A stretch of DNA of 64,000 nucleotides from Nocardia sp. NBC_01503 (GCF_036327755.1 NZ_CP109596.1:4464001-4528000), one strand, 5' to 3'. Positions 43,189-52,519 are shown, counted from the stretch's first letter. Notes: a model not told the origin generated them from the sequence alone. Program-made: numbers and translations.

Positions 43189-44138
43189 GCGGAGAGCATA
43201 GGAGTCAGGTAGGTCGCGAGCGTGCGGGCGGTGACGGCGCGGCCGAGGGTGAGCGCCTCGCGCAGCAGCGCCGGATCCCGATTCGTCCGCCCGATAGCGG
43301 GTGCGCTTCCGGGCGGGCGGATCTGCAGCACCGCCGGATCGGTCGCGAAATCCTCCTCGTCACGGTGGTGCTGTCGCACCCGCGTGAGCCACGGATCGAC
43401 GGTGCCGGGTGCGTGTCGAGCCAGATACCGGGCCACCACGCGACTCTCCACGGTCGATGGCGGGCGCATGATTTCGTCCTCGCGGCGGGTGCGCAGCACC
43501 AGGACGCGGGTCGCGCCCTGCGTCAAAGCGGTTCGGATCGGGACGGATTCGGAGAGCCCGGCATCGACGAAGCGGCGTGCGCCGATGCGCACCGGCCGCC
43601 CGGCCAGGATCGGCAGGCAGGTGGAGGCGCGCAGTGCGGCCTGAACCGAGGCGCTGTCGGACAACTCGTCGTGCAGATCGACCGCCGCACCCGTATCGGC
43701 ATCGGTGGCGATGGGATGGAAGGTGACCGGATTGGCAAGGATCGCGGGGAAATCCATCGGGACGATGCGCTCGTACACGGTGTGCACCAGGTACTCGGTG
43801 TCCACCACGCGCCCGCCGCGCAGCGCCCGCACCGGTGAGATGACCCGATTGATCACCTCGGGATGCCAGGCGCGTTCGGAGTGCACGGCGCGCCCGCAGA
43901 GCAGCCACGCGCCGTTCAAAGCGCCCGCCGAGGCGCCGTAGACGGCATCGAAGCAGTGCAGGACGCCGAGCTCCTCGATGGCCATGGCCATACCGTGCGA
44001 GTACGCGCCGCGCGAGGAGCCGCCCTCGATGACCAGCGCGAGCCGGTGTCCGTCGGTGCGTGCGCCGGGCGTGCTGTCGGCGCGGTGCCGGTGCGCGATG
44101 AGCTCACCGACGCCGAGGGTGTGGTCCAGCTCGGGCAT
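43185..44138 (-). CDS. Patatin-like phospholipase
   Basis: A 317-residue patatin-fold lipase. The oxyanion/glycine-rich motif is EGGSSRGAY (38-46), the nucleophile is S70 in GASAG, and the acid is D192 in VDAGL. A Ser-Asp dyad of this type hydrolyses phospholipids or acyl esters. There is no signal peptide, so the substrate is cytosolic or the protein acts on the inner leaflet. Overlaps the TetR gene by four bases. The C-terminal part (250-317) contains an Arg/Leu-rich region that may bind membranes. Confidence 0.9.
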   Translation of the reverse strand: MPELDHTLGVGELIAHRHRADSTPGARTDGHRLALVIEGGSSRGAYSHGMAMAIEELGVLHCFDAVYGASAGALNGAWLLCGRAVHSERAWHPEVINRVISPVRALRGGRVVDTEYLVHTVYERIVPMDFPAILANPVTFHPIATDADTGAAVDLHDELSDSASVQAALRASTCLPILAGRPVRIGARRFVDAGLSESVPIRTALTQGATRVLVLRTRREDEIMRPPSTVESRVVARYLARHAPGTVDPWLTRVRQHHRDEEDFATDPAVLQIRPPGSAPAIGRTNRDPALLREALTLGRAVTARTLATYLTPMLSA

Positions 44139-44199
44139 GGGTCCCCTTTCGTGGCCACCGAGTCTACGGGACCATTTGAGACATTGATCCCCCCGTGTA

Positions 44200-44820
44200 T
44201 CAGCTGTCGCCGGACAGCAGTGTGCGCAGTGCCCGGGTAATGGCGTGGGAGGCCGCCCGTTGGGACAGTCCGCGCCGATCCACCAGTTGGTGCCGGTAGG
44301 GCCATCCGACGGTGGCCTCGATCAGATCCAGCAGTTCGCGGTCCCCGGTGCCGTCGCGGTTCAGCTCGGTGGCGAAGACGCGCGCCAATCCGGCGCGAAT
44401 CCTGCTGTCTGTCAGCCGCATTCGCGCATCGATGGCGGGAATCGACTGGGACTCCAGTAATCCGAGCAGTCGTGGATTGCGCTGGTGCGCGAAGACCGTC
44501 TCGCTCTGCTTCACCACCGCGGCGATGCGTTGCTCGAGCGGCAGGTTCGGATCTGGTTCCGCGACAAGTGATTCGACCAGTTCGGATTGTGCCTCCACTG
44601 CGGCTATCTCCAGATCCTCGCGCCCCGGGAAGTGTACGAAGATGCTGCGTTCGGAGGTGCCCGCGCGGTCGGCGATGTCCCTCGTGGTGGGAATGAAGCT
44701 GCCGTCCTTGATAGCTGCGAGCAGCGCGTCGACGATCGCCTTGCGGGTCTGCTCGGGATTGCGCCGACGGCGGCGCTCCCCGCTCGGGCGCTCTGCGGGT
44801 ACCGCGGTGCCGTCACTCAT
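44200..44820 (-). CDS. TetR-family regulator divergent from the alkyl sulfatase
   Basis: A 206-residue TetR protein with an N-terminal helix-turn-helix (TRDIADRAGTSERSIFVHF, residues 46-64) and a typical helical effector domain. It is divergent from the alkyl sulfatase gene, with two palindromes in the 240-base gap, so it is probably its repressor. Alkyl sulfatase expression in other bacteria is induced by detergents through local regulators; the same logic is likely here. Confidence 0.88.
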   Translation of the reverse strand: MSDGTAVPAERPSGERRRRRNPEQTRKAIVDALLAAIKDGSFIPTTRDIADRAGTSERSIFVHFPGREDLEIAAVEAQSELVESLVAEPDPNLPLEQRIAAVVKQSETVFAHQRNPRLLGLLESQSIPAIDARMRLTDSRIRAGLARVFATELNRDGTGDRELLDLIEATVGWPYRHQLVDRRGLSQRAASHAITRALRTLLSGDS

Positions 44821-44881
44821 GGCTGCATCCGATCACAGCGCCTCCCGGCCGTTGATGTGGGGTGCCTGAGATTTTCTCGGG

Positions 44882-44908
44882 CACTATTGCAGTGTAGCTG
44901 CAATAGTG
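44882..44908. promoter_or_regulatory. Long perfect palindrome, probable TetR operator
   Basis: CACTATTGCAG (44882-44892) and CTGCAATAGTG (44898-44908) are exact inverted repeats with the 5-base spacer TGTAG. It lies 62 bases before the TetR start and about 150 bases before the alkyl sulfatase start. Confidence 0.85.
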
Positions 44909-44936
44909 GCTACTCTGATTTCAGGCGGCAACGCTG

Positions 44937-44955
44937 AAGCTATCGGAGATAGCTT
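44937..44955. promoter_or_regulatory. Second palindrome in the same promoter
   Basis: AAGCTATC and GATAGCTT are exact inverted repeats with the spacer GGA, extended imperfectly by GCTGA and TCAGC on the outside. It could be a second operator or an mRNA leader hairpin. Confidence 0.6.
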
Positions 44956-45060
44956 TCTCAGCGCCGTGAACGAATCGTTACTCGGAAATTGGCGAACCTG
45001 TAGCTAACGGCTGTTTGGCTGGCTTGCGGTGCGCTCGATCGACAGGAGCAGGAGAGCGTC

Positions 45061-47115
45061 GTGGTCGAAGGCAATCGGACAGATGGTGTGGAGAACAGGG
45101 GTCCCAGGGTTTCCCGGCGCGGCATGCTCGGTGTCGGTGCGGCGGCACTCGCGGCCGTCGGTGTAGGCGGTGCGCTGAGCGCCTGCGGTACCGCCGATGA
45201 CGTGGACGTTCCCACCGGTCAGACCGATGCCGGCGATGCCATCGCCGAGGCGAACAAAAAGGTCACCGAGACCATGCCGTTCTCGGACACCACCGACTTC
45301 GCCGATGCCGATCGCGGTTTCATCGAGGCGCTGAAGCCGGGTGTCATCAAGGACGAAAAGGGAAAGGTGGTCTGGGACACCGATTCCTACGGCTTCCTGC
45401 AGGGCACCTGCCCGTCCTCGGCCAACCCGAGCCTGTGGCGGCAGTCGCAGCTCACGGTCAAGCAGGGGCTGTACGAGATCGCGCCCGGCTTCTATCAGAT
45501 CCGCGGTCTCGACCTGTCGAATATGACCCTCATCGAGGGCGATACCGGCGTCATCGTCATCGATCCGCTCATCTCCAATGAGACCGCCGCCGCGGGGCTG
45601 GCGCTGTACCGCGCGCATCGCGGCAACAAGCCGGTCACGGGCCTGATCTACTCGCACGCGCACGTCGACCACTTCGGCGGCTCGCTGGGTGTCACCACTC
45701 GCGAAGACGTCGCCGCGGGCAAGTGTCCCGTCGTCGCACCCTCCGGTTTCCTCGAGCACGCGGTCGCCGAGAACATCTACGCGGGCACCGCCATGGCGCG
45801 GCGCGCCTCCTACATGTACGGCGCGGCCCTGCCTCGAGGTGAGAAGGGGCAGATCGGCGCGGGCTTGGGCCAGACGAATTCGCTCGGCACCGTCAGCCTC
45901 ATCGACCCGACCGTCAATGTGATGACGACGGGGGAGGAGCATGTGATCGACGGCGTTCGCATGGTCTTCCAGATGACCCCGGGCACCGAGGCCCCATCGG
46001 AGATGAACTTCTACTTCCCCGACCGCCGCATCCTGTGCATGGCCGAGAACGCCACGCACACCCTGCACAATATTCTGACCCTGCGCGGTGCGCTGGTGCG
46101 CGACCCGCACGTGTGGTCCAAGTACCTCACCGAATCCATCAATATCTATGCGCGCCAGTCGGATATCGTCTTCTCCTCGCATCACTGGCCGATCTGGGGC
46201 ACCGATAAGATCGTCGAATACCTTTCCACCCAACGGGATCTGTACGGCTACCTGAACGACCAGACGCTGCGCATGCTGAACCAGGGCTTCGTCGGCAGTG
46301 AGATCGCCGAGCGGATGCAGGTGCCACCTGCCATCGAAAAGGCTTGGTACACACACGGTTACTACGGTTCGGTGAGCCACAATGTGAAGGCCATCTATCA
46401 GCGCTATATGGGCTGGTTCGACGGTAACCCGGCACACCTGTGGGAGCACCCGCCGGTCGAGAGCGCCAAGCGGCACGTCGACGCCATGGGCGGCGCGAAC
46501 TCGGTGCTGAAGACGGCCAAGAAGGCGTACGACGACGCCGACTATCGCTGGGCCGTGCAGCTCACCAACTACGTGATCTTCGCCGACCCGGACAACAAGA
46601 AGGCGAAAGACCTGGAGGCCAGCGCCTTCGAGCAGCTCGGCTACGGCGCGGAGAACGCCACCTGGCGCAACTTCTACCTTTCGGGCGCGTACGAACTGCG
46701 TAACGGTTCCTTCGGCACCCCCGGCGCCGCGAACTCCAAGGGCCTGCTGGCCGCGCTCACCGTGGACCAGGCGTTCGACGCGATCTCGCTGTACATCAAC
46801 GGCCCCAAGGCATGGGACACCCACGTGGTCACCGACTGGAAGTTCAGTGATCAGCAGGACAAGGTGCACCGGGCCGAACTGCGCAATGGCGTACTCGTGC
46901 ACTACGACCGCTGGCCGAATGACGGCCTCGCCGCGCCCGACGCGACCATCACCCTCACCCGCGGCGGGTTCATCCAGAACATGATCGGCGGCGGCGGTAT
47001 GAAGGACGCCATCGCCAAGGGCGACATCAAAATCGACGGCAATGCCGGTGTCCTGCTCCAGATCAAGGGCGTCATCGACAAGCCCGACCCGAATTTCGCC
47101 ATCGTCACCCCGTGA
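45061..47115 (+). CDS. Alkyl sulfatase, metallo-beta-lactamase fold, Tat lipoprotein
   Basis: A 684-residue SdsA/BDS1-type enzyme. A twin-arginine start (VSRRGMLGVG, R19-R20) ends in a lipobox-like LSAC (Cys42), so it is probably exported folded and lipid-anchored. The zinc-binding HAHVDH is at 199-204, with the AENATHTLHN and SSHHWPIWG segments completing the metal site. The C-terminal third (from about 560) is the SCP2-like sterol/detergent-binding domain. The enzyme hydrolyses alkyl sulfates such as SDS to alcohol and sulfate. Start GTG 45061, AGGAGAGC upstream. The divergent TetR with its palindromes is the likely regulator. Confidence 0.92.
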   Translation: MVEGNRTDGVENRGPRVSRRGMLGVGAAALAAVGVGGALSACGTADDVDVPTGQTDAGDAIAEANKKVTETMPFSDTTDFADADRGFIEALKPGVIKDEKGKVVWDTDSYGFLQGTCPSSANPSLWRQSQLTVKQGLYEIAPGFYQIRGLDLSNMTLIEGDTGVIVIDPLISNETAAAGLALYRAHRGNKPVTGLIYSHAHVDHFGGSLGVTTREDVAAGKCPVVAPSGFLEHAVAENIYAGTAMARRASYMYGAALPRGEKGQIGAGLGQTNSLGTVSLIDPTVNVMTTGEEHVIDGVRMVFQMTPGTEAPSEMNFYFPDRRILCMAENATHTLHNILTLRGALVRDPHVWSKYLTESINIYARQSDIVFSSHHWPIWGTDKIVEYLSTQRDLYGYLNDQTLRMLNQGFVGSEIAERMQVPPAIEKAWYTHGYYGSVSHNVKAIYQRYMGWFDGNPAHLWEHPPVESAKRHVDAMGGANSVLKTAKKAYDDADYRWAVQLTNYVIFADPDNKKAKDLEASAFEQLGYGAENATWRNFYLSGAYELRNGSFGTPGAANSKGLLAALTVDQAFDAISLYINGPKAWDTHVVTDWKFSDQQDKVHRAELRNGVLVHYDRWPNDGLAAPDATITLTRGGFIQNMIGGGGMKDAIAKGDIKIDGNAGVLLQIKGVIDKPDPNFAIVTP

Positions 47116-47335
47116 GCGTGCCCGTGGCCGCTCCCCCTGCGAAACGGGTTGGCGCTACCTCGACCTGCGGTTGCACGCCGTCACCGGCGGCGGCCGCACC
47201 GGCCAGCTGGTCGGCGAGCCGTTCGGTGTACGCCTCCTGTTCGCGGCCTGATTCAAATAGATTGCGACACAACGGAATGCGGAGTTGAATAGGTATCACG
47301 GGAACTGATCCGGGCACGGCGGGAATCAGCTTCAT
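47105..47335 (-). CDS. Possible small protein convergent with the alkyl sulfatase
   Basis: A 76-residue frame (RNLFESGREQEAYTERLADQ in its middle) that runs 11 bases into the sulfatase gene's 3' end. Some composition is protein-like, but no Shine-Dalgarno or family is visible, and the opposite strand is open too. I list it only as a candidate. Confidence 0.2.
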   Translation of the reverse strand: MKLIPAVPGSVPVIPIQLRIPLCRNLFESGREQEAYTERLADQLAGAAAAGDGVQPQVEVAPTRFAGGAATGTLTG

Positions 47336-47356
47336 TCCAGATGAAGAAGTCTCCGC

Positions 47357-47740
47357 CTAGTTGGCGGAATGCCGACCCGCCATCGCGCCGGACGCCTGTC
47401 CCGTCCCTACCGGGCGAGTCCCCGGCGAGGCCACACCTCGCTGGGGACTTTGTCGTACCGCCGCACTGAACAGCAAATACTCCGAGGGCGGAACGCATAC
47501 CTCCCGATATGGCTGGCGCGGCTCCACCCGCCGCTGCGGCCCCGGAATCACCACCCCGTGCCTGCCCGCGGCCCCCTTCGGCTCGGTTTCCGACTCCTGC
47601 GCGCGGACCCAGGTCCGCATGGCATGCGAGGCCAGGCTGGGCAGATACTCCACCGCCCGTTCCCATTCGAGACCCTCCACCTGCGTCGGGTCGCTGACCG
47701 CGGTGACGACGACGGCGTAGGCCGTATTGATGTCCGTCAT
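47357..47740 (-). CDS. Hypothetical protein, 127 residues
   Basis: A small acidic protein starting at 47740. The N-terminal half is MTDINTAYAVVVTAVSDPTQ..., the middle has a VCVPPSEYLLF motif, and the tail is basic and Ser/Gly-rich. No motif or family is recognised. It is divergent from the DUF5996 gene across a 185-base gap. Its protein-like composition in the first 80 residues supports it as coding, with the C-terminus less sure. Confidence 0.5.
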   Translation of the reverse strand: MTDINTAYAVVVTAVSDPTQVEGLEWERAVEYLPSLASHAMRTWVRAQESETEPKGAAGRHGVVIPGPQRRVEPRQPYREVCVPPSEYLLFSAAVRQSPQRGVASPGTRPVGTGQASGAMAGRHSAN

Positions 47741-47925
47741 GCGGATTCACCCCTGTTCATGGTTGCGGCGCTTCTCGCGCGTTGCGCGGGGAGTGTTCAG
47801 GATACTTTGAAAGATCTTGCACTACTGCGTGTTTCGCAGTACTCGCAGGTGGGTTGCGGGTGTGTAGGATAACCGGGCAGCGCCGATCTGAAACGCGACC
47901 GTCTCGAACGAAAGTGGGCAGGAGC

Positions 47926-48924
47926 ATGGGCGATTCCTCGGTTACCGGCAGCCTCACCGCCGACTTCGGTGAGGTGCTCCCCGCGCTGCCGCTGGACGCC
48001 TGGCGACCCACCAAGGAAACCCTGCACCGCTATATCCAGATCGTCGGCAAGGTCGCGCTCGCCAAGGGCATCCGCCGCAACCACTGGTGGCATATGACCT
48101 ACCGCCTCAATGCCCGGGGCTGGACCACCGTGGCCCTCGGCACCGCCACCGACGGCCCGGTCTTCACCTGTGCCTTCGACTTCTTCGACCATGTCCTGCG
48201 GATCAGCACCGACCGCGGCATTCAGGAGGAGATCCCGCTCGGCAGGCAATCGGTGGCCAGTTTCTACACCGAGACCATGCGCGCACTGCGCGATGTCGGC
48301 GTCGAGGTCACCCTGCCCTTCCCGACCCCGTACGACCTACCGGACAACGGCCGGCCGTTCGACGAGGACGAGGAACACCACCACTACGATCCGGCCGCCG
48401 CCCTGCGCGCATTCCGCGTCACCAGTCAGGTGGGGCGGGTGCTCGAGGAGTTCAGTGCCAGTTACTCCGGCAAGATCAGCCCGGTCCAACTCTTCTGGCA
48501 CACCTTCGATCTCGCGGTACAGCGCTTCTCCGACCGCAAGATCGATATGGATACCAGCGTCAATGCCGTGACCCGCGAATCGTATTCGCGCGAGGAGATC
48601 AGCGCCGGCTTCTGGTTCGGCGACGACAATGTGCCCGAACCCACCTTCTACTCCTACACCGCCCCCGAACCCGAAGGGCTGACCGAACTTCCGCTGCTCC
48701 CGGCCGAAGCCCGCTGGGTGCCATCGGGTTCCGCGCACTCGGCCTACTACTCGTACGACGCCGCCCGCCGCAGCGGCGATCCGGTGGGCGCGGCGCTGGA
48801 TTTCCTGCACTCCGCCTACGCCGCGGGCTCGCGTCTCGCTGGCTGGGACGCACCCGCTCTGGCCTGCCCCGGAGGCGTCACCGACCCGGTGCTGGGCGGC
48901 CCCTGGAAAGGCTGGCCGGAATAA
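47926..48924 (+). CDS. DUF5996 family protein
   Basis: A 332-residue protein started at ATG 47926 with AGGAG upstream. It carries the DUF5996 signature: LPLDAWRPTKETLHRYIQIV in the first block, then NHWWHMTYRLNARGWTT, and a repeated FDLAVQRFSDRKI segment. Family function is unknown; members are widespread and soluble. The GFWFGDDNVPEPTFYSY region, rich in aromatic residues, may line a pocket. The frame upstream (47782-47925) is open but unsupported. It is divergent from gene 47357..47740. Confidence 0.85.
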   Translation: MGDSSVTGSLTADFGEVLPALPLDAWRPTKETLHRYIQIVGKVALAKGIRRNHWWHMTYRLNARGWTTVALGTATDGPVFTCAFDFFDHVLRISTDRGIQEEIPLGRQSVASFYTETMRALRDVGVEVTLPFPTPYDLPDNGRPFDEDEEHHHYDPAAALRAFRVTSQVGRVLEEFSASYSGKISPVQLFWHTFDLAVQRFSDRKIDMDTSVNAVTRESYSREEISAGFWFGDDNVPEPTFYSYTAPEPEGLTELPLLPAEARWVPSGSAHSAYYSYDAARRSGDPVGAALDFLHSAYAAGSRLAGWDAPALACPGGVTDPVLGGPWKGWPE

Positions 48925-48985
48925 CCGAGTGCCTCCTGTCGTATGTCCCGCATAGTGTGTTTACAGGGACCGAGGGAGGATCACC

Positions 48986-49042
48986 ATGGAAAGACGCTTG
49001 GTGAGCGGGCCGCATCTGCGACAGAAGGAGCAGCATGCGTGA
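48986..49042 (+). CDS. Possible upstream leader frame of the DUF2156 gene, 18 residues
   Basis: MERRLVSGPHLRQKEQHA is preceded by a strong GGGAGG (48974-48979) six bases from the ATG. Its stop overlaps the start of the main gene (ATG 49035 lies inside it), so termination and reinitiation would couple the two. A leader frame with a strong ribosome site may regulate the downstream gene. Confidence 0.4.
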   Translation: MERRLVSGPHLRQKEQHA

Positions 49043-50414
49043 CGAGAACATGGCGGTACGGACCACCGGACTGACCGCGTACCGGGAGACCGTTTTCACC
49101 GCCGGACCGAGTACCCGGGTACCACTTATCGGAGCGCTCGTACTGGGCAGTCTGGTGCTCGTCTGGGCGGCCGAACGGTCCTCCCGCGAGGGCACCGACC
49201 ACGGCTGGTTCATCGCGGTCTCGGTCGCCGGGCTCTTCGTCGCCCGCGGCCTGCACCTGCGCCGCCCCATCACGCTGCCCCACCTCACCGCGGCCACCAT
49301 CGTGCTGGTGGTGGCGAACTTCAGTTACCGCGCCGAGCACACCACCGCGGGCTTCGTCTTCCTCGCCGCCAGCGGACTGGTGCTGATGGCGCCGCAGGGC
49401 AGTAAGCCACAGCCCGAACAGCTGGCCCGGGTGGCCGAGCTGGTGCGCCGTACACACCTGGATCCGGTCGCGCCGTTCGCACTGCACTCGTCCAAGAGCT
49501 ACTTTTTCAATGCCGACTCCTCGGCCGCCATCGCCTATCGGGCCCGACTGGGCATCGCGGTGGTCGCGGGCGATCCCATCGGCGATAAGCAACGCTTCGG
49601 TGAACTGGTCTCGGAATTCTCCGAATTCACCAGTGCGCACGGCTGGCGGATCGCGGTACTGGGCGCGAGCCCGGAGCTCACCCAGCTCTGGCAGTTGCGG
49701 GCCTTCGAGCATCGTGGCCTGCACCCGATTCCCATCGGGCGTGACGTGGTGGTCGAGGTGAACGACTTCGACCTGGTCGGACGGCGCTTCCGCAATCTGC
49801 GGCAGGCGGTCAGCCGCACCCGCAACTTCGGCGTCACCACCGAGGTGCTGCCCGAGGTCGCGCTCACCGAACCACAGCGCGAGGATCTGCTCGGCATTGT
49901 CGACGACTGGGGCCACGGACGGCAGACTCGCGGATTCTCCATGATCCTGGACCACCTGCTCGACGGACGGCATCCGGGCATGCTGGTGGTGCTGGCCCGC
50001 GACGAGAGCGGACAGGTCGCCGGATTCCAGCGCTACGGCGTCTCCGGCAATGGTCGCGAGCTGAGTCTGGATGTACCGTGGCGGCGCCGCGACGCACCCA
50101 ATGGACTGGACGAGCGCATGATCGTCGATCTGGTCGAGTACGCGCGAGCGCACGGCGTCACCCGAATCTCGCTGGCGTTCGCGGCATTTCCCGAGCTCTT
50201 CGGTGAGCACGAACGCAGTCGACTGGGGCAGCTGGCGTACGTGGCCGTGCGACTGGGTGATCCGCTCATCCGGTTGGAATCGCTGTACCGATTCCTGCGC
50301 AAGTTCAACTCGTTCTCCGATAGGCGATACGTCTTGATCCGCTGGCGCGAGGTACTCATCGCCGCCGTCGCGCTGCTGACCTTGGAGTTCGTACCGCACC
50401 GCCACGAGAACTGA
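49035..50414 (+). CDS. DUF2156 / LPG-synthase-like membrane protein
   Basis: A 459-residue protein with three or four N-terminal helices (about 30-48, 55-72, 84-95) and a large soluble domain (140-450) of the DUF2156 type found in MprF-like phosphatidylglycerol aminoacyltransferases. GNAT-like motifs are visible as VAGFQRYGVSGNGRELSLD (about 330-348). It probably transfers an amino acid from an aminoacyl-tRNA to a membrane lipid. Start ATG 49035 with AGAAGGAG upstream. The convergent hydrolase at 50422 follows after 7 bases. Confidence 0.8.
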   Translation: MRDENMAVRTTGLTAYRETVFTAGPSTRVPLIGALVLGSLVLVWAAERSSREGTDHGWFIAVSVAGLFVARGLHLRRPITLPHLTAATIVLVVANFSYRAEHTTAGFVFLAASGLVLMAPQGSKPQPEQLARVAELVRRTHLDPVAPFALHSSKSYFFNADSSAAIAYRARLGIAVVAGDPIGDKQRFGELVSEFSEFTSAHGWRIAVLGASPELTQLWQLRAFEHRGLHPIPIGRDVVVEVNDFDLVGRRFRNLRQAVSRTRNFGVTTEVLPEVALTEPQREDLLGIVDDWGHGRQTRGFSMILDHLLDGRHPGMLVVLARDESGQVAGFQRYGVSGNGRELSLDVPWRRRDAPNGLDERMIVDLVEYARAHGVTRISLAFAAFPELFGEHERSRLGQLAYVAVRLGDPLIRLESLYRFLRKFNSFSDRRYVLIRWREVLIAAVALLTLEFVPHRHEN

Positions 50415-50421
50415 GTTCGGC

Positions 50422-51174
50422 TCAGGCCAGGAAGTCCACCAGCGCGGCGGCGAACTTCGGGTGCGTGGTGGCCACCAGGTGATCACCCGGCACCACGGCC
50501 AGGCTCCCGTTCGGGAAGGCCGCCGCCAGCCGCTCGGGCTCGGCCGCGAACGGGTCGGCATCGCCCGCCAGCACCAGCGTCGGCACCTCGATATCGGCGA
50601 CCGTCTTGATCGGCGCTTCGCTCAGCCCGGCCGCGACCGAGGCAATGGCCTCGCGATCGGCGCCGAGCACATCGGCGAGTATCCGAAACATCTTGGCCTG
50701 CTCCGCGGTTCCCGATCCGTCACCGCGCATCGCGGTGACGATGTCCTCGGCGTCGATCACCCGCCAGTCGATTCCCCCGCAATCCACCACCCCGGATCCG
50801 ATCCCGCCCACCACGAGTCGGCGTACCCGCTCATCGGACTGCGCGACGAGGATCGAGATCACCCCGCCCATCGAATACCCCACCTGGACAACCTCATCCA
50901 GCCCCAGATGGTCGTACAGCGCTCGCACATCATCGGCCATGGCCCGCCAGGAATACCGCTCCGCGTCATGCGGCTTCTCCGACCGTCCATGCCCCCGAGC
51001 GTCCAGCGAAATCACCTGGTGCCCAGCCTGTTGCAGCGCCGCGACCACCCCCACACTCATCCAATTCGCATTGGTATCGGCGACAATCCCGTGCTGCAGC
51101 ACCACGGGCACACCCTCGCCCTCCCACACCCGGTAGTTGAGCTCCAAGCCATCCCAGCTGCTGAACTTCGCCAT
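50422..51174 (-). CDS. Alpha/beta hydrolase
   Basis: A 250-residue cytosolic hydrolase started at the ATG 51174 (MAKFSSWDGLEL); the GTG at 51198 gives eight extra residues. Oxyanion region LQHGIVADTNANW, the nucleophile elbow GYSMGG (S-M-G-G), the acid D in AGDADPF, and the base H in GDHLVA are all visible. Substrate unknown. It is convergent with the DUF2156 gene. Confidence 0.85.
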   Translation of the reverse strand: MAKFSSWDGLELNYRVWEGEGVPVVLQHGIVADTNANWMSVGVVAALQQAGHQVISLDARGHGRSEKPHDAERYSWRAMADDVRALYDHLGLDEVVQVGYSMGGVISILVAQSDERVRRLVVGGIGSGVVDCGGIDWRVIDAEDIVTAMRGDGSGTAEQAKMFRILADVLGADREAIASVAAGLSEAPIKTVADIEVPTLVLAGDADPFAAEPERLAAAFPNGSLAVVPGDHLVATTHPKFAAALVDFLA

Positions 51175-51244
51175 TCGGCCGATGCTAGTGCCGACCACCG
51201 CCCGGCCGCGCGGGATTCATACCGGGCAGACCGGCCGGGCGATC

Positions 51245-51994
51245 TCAGGACATGCGCGCCATGATGCCGCGCGGCAGCAGCGGCATGACCGCGCCCAGCA
51301 CCCGCCACGGCCACTCCGGCACCGAGGCGCGCACACCCTCGCGCTCGATGGCCGCGACCATGGACGCGACGCCCTTGTCCAGGGGCGCGAGAAGTTTGGT
51401 GTCCCCGGCGCGGCCGGACATATCGGTGGCGATATAGCCCGGCTGCACCGTGGTGACCTTGATCGGCGTACCCCGCAATTCGATGGCCAGGCCCTCGCCC
51501 AGCGCCGTGACCCCGGCCTTGCTGGCCGCGTACGCCGCCTTCTTACCGGGGAGCCCGCGCACCGCGCTCATCGACGAGATGAGCACCAGATGTCCGGTCT
51601 GCTGCTGCCGGAAGATGCCCATCGCGGCCTCGGCCTGCGCCAGCGCACTCACGAAATTGGTGGTGGCGGTGGCCAGATTGGCATCCGCGCGGCCGGTGCC
51701 GATGCGCGCGCCCTTGCCGATACCGGCATTGACGATGACCCGATCCAGGCCGCCCAGCTCCGCGCGCAGCTCCTCGAAGACCTCGGGTACGGTGGTGTGG
51801 TCGTCCACATCCAATCCGCGCACCGCCACCGTGATACCCGGGTGGGCGGCGAGCAGTTCGGAGCGCAATGCCTCCAGGTTCTCGATGCGCCGGGCGCAGA
51901 GCGCCAGATCGCGCCCCTTCCGGGCGAATTCGCGGGCCATACCCGCGCCCAATCCGGAGCTCGCACCGGTGATGAGAATCCTCTGCCGCGTCAT
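51245..51994 (-). CDS. Short-chain dehydrogenase/reductase
   Basis: A 249-residue SDR with the NAD(P)-binding TGASSGLG (about 9-16), the NAGIG motif, the catalytic Ser in SSMSAVRG and YAASK (Y/K pair near 151-155). A basic residue after the first strand (ARRIENL) suggests NADP preference. The C-terminal end LLPRGIMARMS has a hydrophobic helix typical of membrane-associated SDRs. Start ATG 51994; the open frame runs further upstream without support. Substrate unknown. Confidence 0.9.
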   Translation of the reverse strand: MTRQRILITGASSGLGAGMAREFARKGRDLALCARRIENLEALRSELLAAHPGITVAVRGLDVDDHTTVPEVFEELRAELGGLDRVIVNAGIGKGARIGTGRADANLATATTNFVSALAQAEAAMGIFRQQQTGHLVLISSMSAVRGLPGKKAAYAASKAGVTALGEGLAIELRGTPIKVTTVQPGYIATDMSGRAGDTKLLAPLDKGVASMVAAIEREGVRASVPEWPWRVLGAVMPLLPRGIMARMS

Positions 51995-52050
51995 AGTCGG
52001 ACACCCTAGCCGCGCCGCACCCGCCGCGATCGACGGTGAACGCCGGATCC

Positions 52051-52428
52051 TCAGCCGCCGAAGGAACCCGTGGGGATGTCCGGGACCATGCGCCAGGCGC
52101 CGCAGTTGTCGGCGCGGAAGGCTACGTCGGTGGATTTGATGACGATGCGGACCGGGTGCACCTTGGTGAAGTCGCTCGCGATCACGTAGTAGTTGGGATC
52201 GTTGTAATCGGTGGGGGTTTGGACGTGCCAGAGGCGACGCCAGAAGCAACCCGTGGCTTCGTCGGTGGTGCCGTCGGAGACGTAGGTGCCCGGTTTGATA
52301 TCGACGTTCACCAGGTAGAGGCCGTCGCCGGGGATTTCGCTCGCCGGATCGGCGGTGGCGATGCCCGCGGTGGTGGTCAGCAGTGCGGAAGTGAGGGCTC
52401 CCGCGATCAATAGCGCGCCTGCACGCAC
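52051..52428 (-). CDS. Secreted protein, unknown
   Basis: A 125-residue exported protein. The GTG at 52428 with GGGAGGAAAAC upstream gives the signal peptide RAGALLIAGALTSALLTTTA with cleavage after IATA. The mature part has a CFWRRLWHV motif and a NCGAWRMVP end (two Cys, likely a disulfide). This pattern (GDGLYLVNVDIKPGTYVSDG) is common in small secreted proteins of Nocardia and relatives, with no function known. It is divergent from the ECF sigma gene. Confidence 0.75.
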   Translation of the reverse strand: MRAGALLIAGALTSALLTTTAGIATADPASEIPGDGLYLVNVDIKPGTYVSDGTTDEATGCFWRRLWHVQTPTDYNDPNYYVIASDFTKVHPVRIVIKSTDVAFRADNCGAWRMVPDIPTGSFGG

Positions 52429-52519
52429 AGTTTTCCTCCCTTGAATGCTCACTGAGCCGCGCGGCCTCGCAACCGGCGCGGTATGGGGATCCCCGAATCT
52501 CCCGGAGCACGGTTTATCA

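Noticed and set aside
45004..46902. Long minus-strand frame opposite the alkyl sulfatase
   Set aside because: Sulfatase metal motifs lie on the plus strand; no motif on the minus strand.
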